Source: Fratercula arctica (taxonomy: Eukaryota > Chordata > Aves > Charadriiformes > Alcidae). From it: DNA of 64,000 nt. The stretch covers positions 34,620,727 to 34,684,726 of the forward strand of contig CANTUZ010000001.1 in NCBI GenBank assembly GCA_947846985.1, read 5' to 3'. Position numbers and translations under genes: made by a program. The notes under the pieces are model-generated. The model did not search any database and had not been told where the DNA came from. It saw only the letters and a program-made list of their open reading frames with translations. Shown piece after piece: positions 62,071-64,000 of the stretch (its first letter is position 1; the number at the start of each line of letters is the position of its first letter).

Positions 62071-64000
62071 ACAATATTTCAAAGAATCTCAGATGTGCTA
62101 TAGAGTCATGTAAAGCTGCTTGTGACAAATAGGTAACTTCTGGGATGCAATGGCAAGTCAGGGCACCAAATGTTTGAAACAGGATCATTGTGCTCACTTG
62201 GGTTCCGTGTGCTTGAACAGCTCTGGGAACAACACAGAGGCGTGAATCAGCATGTCAACAAGTACATAAGAGGAGCTTTATTTCCCCACACAGAAATATG
62301 TTAGCTGGTTAGGGTAACATTTTTCCACCAAGCTGAGATGTTATTCGAGACATCGGAGGCTGATGAACTCATGACACATTTTGAAGCCAGGTGCTGCTAC
62401 TTATCAGGTATCAGCATCTGTTTCTTGGAAACCTGTGAAATGAATTTGAAAGCCAGGGAGGCATTGGTGCAGTAATCTGATCAGTCAGCACAGGCAGGGC
62501 TGTTGTGTGAATAATCCGTAACAGCCCAAGTAAGGATTTGGCTGAGAAAGGGAGAAGAAAATACTGCAAAAAATATTTTTTCCTTCTACATCTGTGTGTG
62601 TGTCAAGGAAGGTGAGCAGCTCTCCACCTATTATCAAGAAATGCTGTCAGCATGGGCTTTGAGGCTCCTCAGCTCACCATCATTTAGGGAGGGAGTTGAT
62701 GTTAGCATGTATGTGACCAGTTCTGGTGAATTGACTGTGATTCTCAAGTTCTTCCTGGGGGCAGGTCCTTGTGATCTAGCTTTACCCCCTTTGGAAACAG
62801 CAGGACTGGAGCCTTCCATGGTGGTGGTGGGGATGCCATGGCTACCCACCATGCTCAGTTGTGGTGTGGCCCAGACCCTGCATGACCTGGTATCGGGCTC
62901 CAGCTGGACCTCACTGAGGTGGCCCAGAGGTAAGAAGAGAGTGGCGGTGGCCATCTCGTCAGGTTACCACACAACGTCACTGCGGAGAAGATAGATAAAA
63001 CAGTCAGGTTAGACCTCGGTAGCTCAGTACCAGAAGGAAAGCAGACACATCCCTGTGCTTATAAAACCTTAAAATACCTCGTGTGGAGGGGCTGGGTCAG
63101 GATGTTTTGGTCCTGGCAAGGCTGAGTTTGTCCTTTGATTTTTGTTCTGCGTTAATATTTCTCAGGCAGCTGGTGCCAGGGTGCAGCGGGGGCTCCTCTG
63201 GGGTCCATCAAGGCAGAGCCTGGCAGACGGGACCTGTCTCACCACCCCGGAGAGGAGCAGGACACTGCCCCAGCCTGGGACATCAGGCACCTCCATGGGG
63301 ATGGGGATGGGCCGAGGCTGGGCTGGGCTGGGGGCCCATGGATGTGCCTGGCTTGGTGGGGCCCATGGCCGGGCAGGGCAGAGCTGTGGGGAGCTGGAGA
63401 CTGGCCATGCTGTGGCATTGCTGGGGCAGGGGCTAATGGCCCTGGGGGGCTGAGATGGGGTCCTGGGCAGTGGCAGGGTGGTGGGGAGCCCCAGAGGGGT
63501 GGGCAGGGTGGGCAGTGAGGCATATAAGTAGTCCTGGGGCTCTGGCAGCTGGCAGTGCTTCTGCTAATGCTATAAGAGGCTTTGCAGAGTTGTAGAAAGA
63601 CTGTTGTCCTTTTAAAAACAGAAAAATAAAAGGCAGGAAATGACTATATTTCAGCTCCTGGCCTATTGATTTGGCATCTCCCCATGGAGGTTTTGGGGTA
63701 TATAAACAATATTGAACATAAATAGTACCTGCCACAGGGCCCAGAGGAGAGGATATCTGTCTGTGCGGTGACACAGGGAACTGCAGTACAGGGACTTCGA
63801 TGCAATTTTGTTGATGAGTGGTTTTCACACCACCTAACTCGAGGCACCTGAGGCGGGAGACTCAGCTCTGATCCGTGCAATGATTGTAAGTGGGGAGAGA
63901 GGGACCTTCTGCAAAGGTGCACTTCGAGAAGAGTATGTAATGCATCTTTTCAATTCTTTCCTTAGACTTGTCCGTTCAGGCCTGGGATGAAGGTGGTTCA
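62071..64000. other. Downstream of OLFM4, no gene recognised
   Basis: No coding exon was recognised. From about 63160 to 63520 the DNA is GC-rich with many G-runs (GGGGATGGGGATGGG and CTGGGCTGGGCTGGGGG). Overlapping long frames there reflect base composition. AATAAA occurs at 63625-63630. The window ends in ordinary non-coding sequence. Confidence 0.65.

Noticed and set aside
62596..63828. Several 90-132-codon frames downstream of OLFM4
   Set aside because: They overlap on both strands in a GC-rich stretch and look like composition effects.
1..64000. CRISPR array, operon, prophage or other prokaryotic system
   Set aside because: The window is vertebrate nuclear DNA with spliced coding exons and CR1 LINEs. 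No regularly spaced repeats were seen.
1..64000. Endogenous retrovirus or LTR pair
   Set aside because: No gag/pol/env-like frame, primer-binding site or paired long direct repeat was recognised.

Overview
This is vertebrate nuclear DNA, almost certainly from a bird. It contains CR1 LINE pieces whose 3' ends carry the avian-type ATTCTATGATTCTATGATT tail (28745-29022, 36632-36687, and 57491-57950 on the minus strand). It also has a spliced gene with canonical GT-AG introns, very low gene density and long AT-rich non-coding stretches. Conservation could not be measured from one sequence, so statements about conserved elements are guesses.

Only one protein-coding gene can be supported: olfactomedin 4 (OLFM4), on the plus strand. 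Six coding exons (38956-39036, 41291-41362, 44235-44387, 50376-50588, 51542-51695, 59860-60653) join in frame to give a 488-residue secreted glycoprotein. Its order is signal peptide, short linker, CxC-containing N-terminal region, coiled coil, and C-terminal olfactomedin beta-propeller. Exons 1 to 4 all end in phase 0. The 72-nt exon 2 is therefore a symmetric exon that could be skipped without a frameshift.

Region by region. 1-38.7 kb is an intergenic desert upstream of OLFM4. It holds old CR1/MIR-like relics, one GC/CpG-rich island (about 10.03-10.69 kb), homopolymer tracts, a perfect palindromic steroid-receptor element (18786-18800) and a dense G-quadruplex-prone tract (36241-36291). 38.7-38.95 kb is the OLFM4 promoter, with facing GGAA palindromes, two abutting CRE-like octamers, a perfect kappa-B site and a TATA-like box. 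38.96-60.65 kb is OLFM4. Its 8.2-kb last intron holds the most unusual structure in the window: a roughly 270-bp foldback (56400-56667) with arms of about 130 nt. That intron also holds a CR1 copy and a MIR-like SINE. 60.65-64 kb is the 3' UTR and downstream DNA, with several poly(A) signal candidates and a GC-rich, G-tract-bearing stretch near 63.2-63.5 kb.

Most other open frames are low-complexity, repeat-derived or chance frames. The two longest (16322-17065 and 6200-6772) are discussed but not called as genes.
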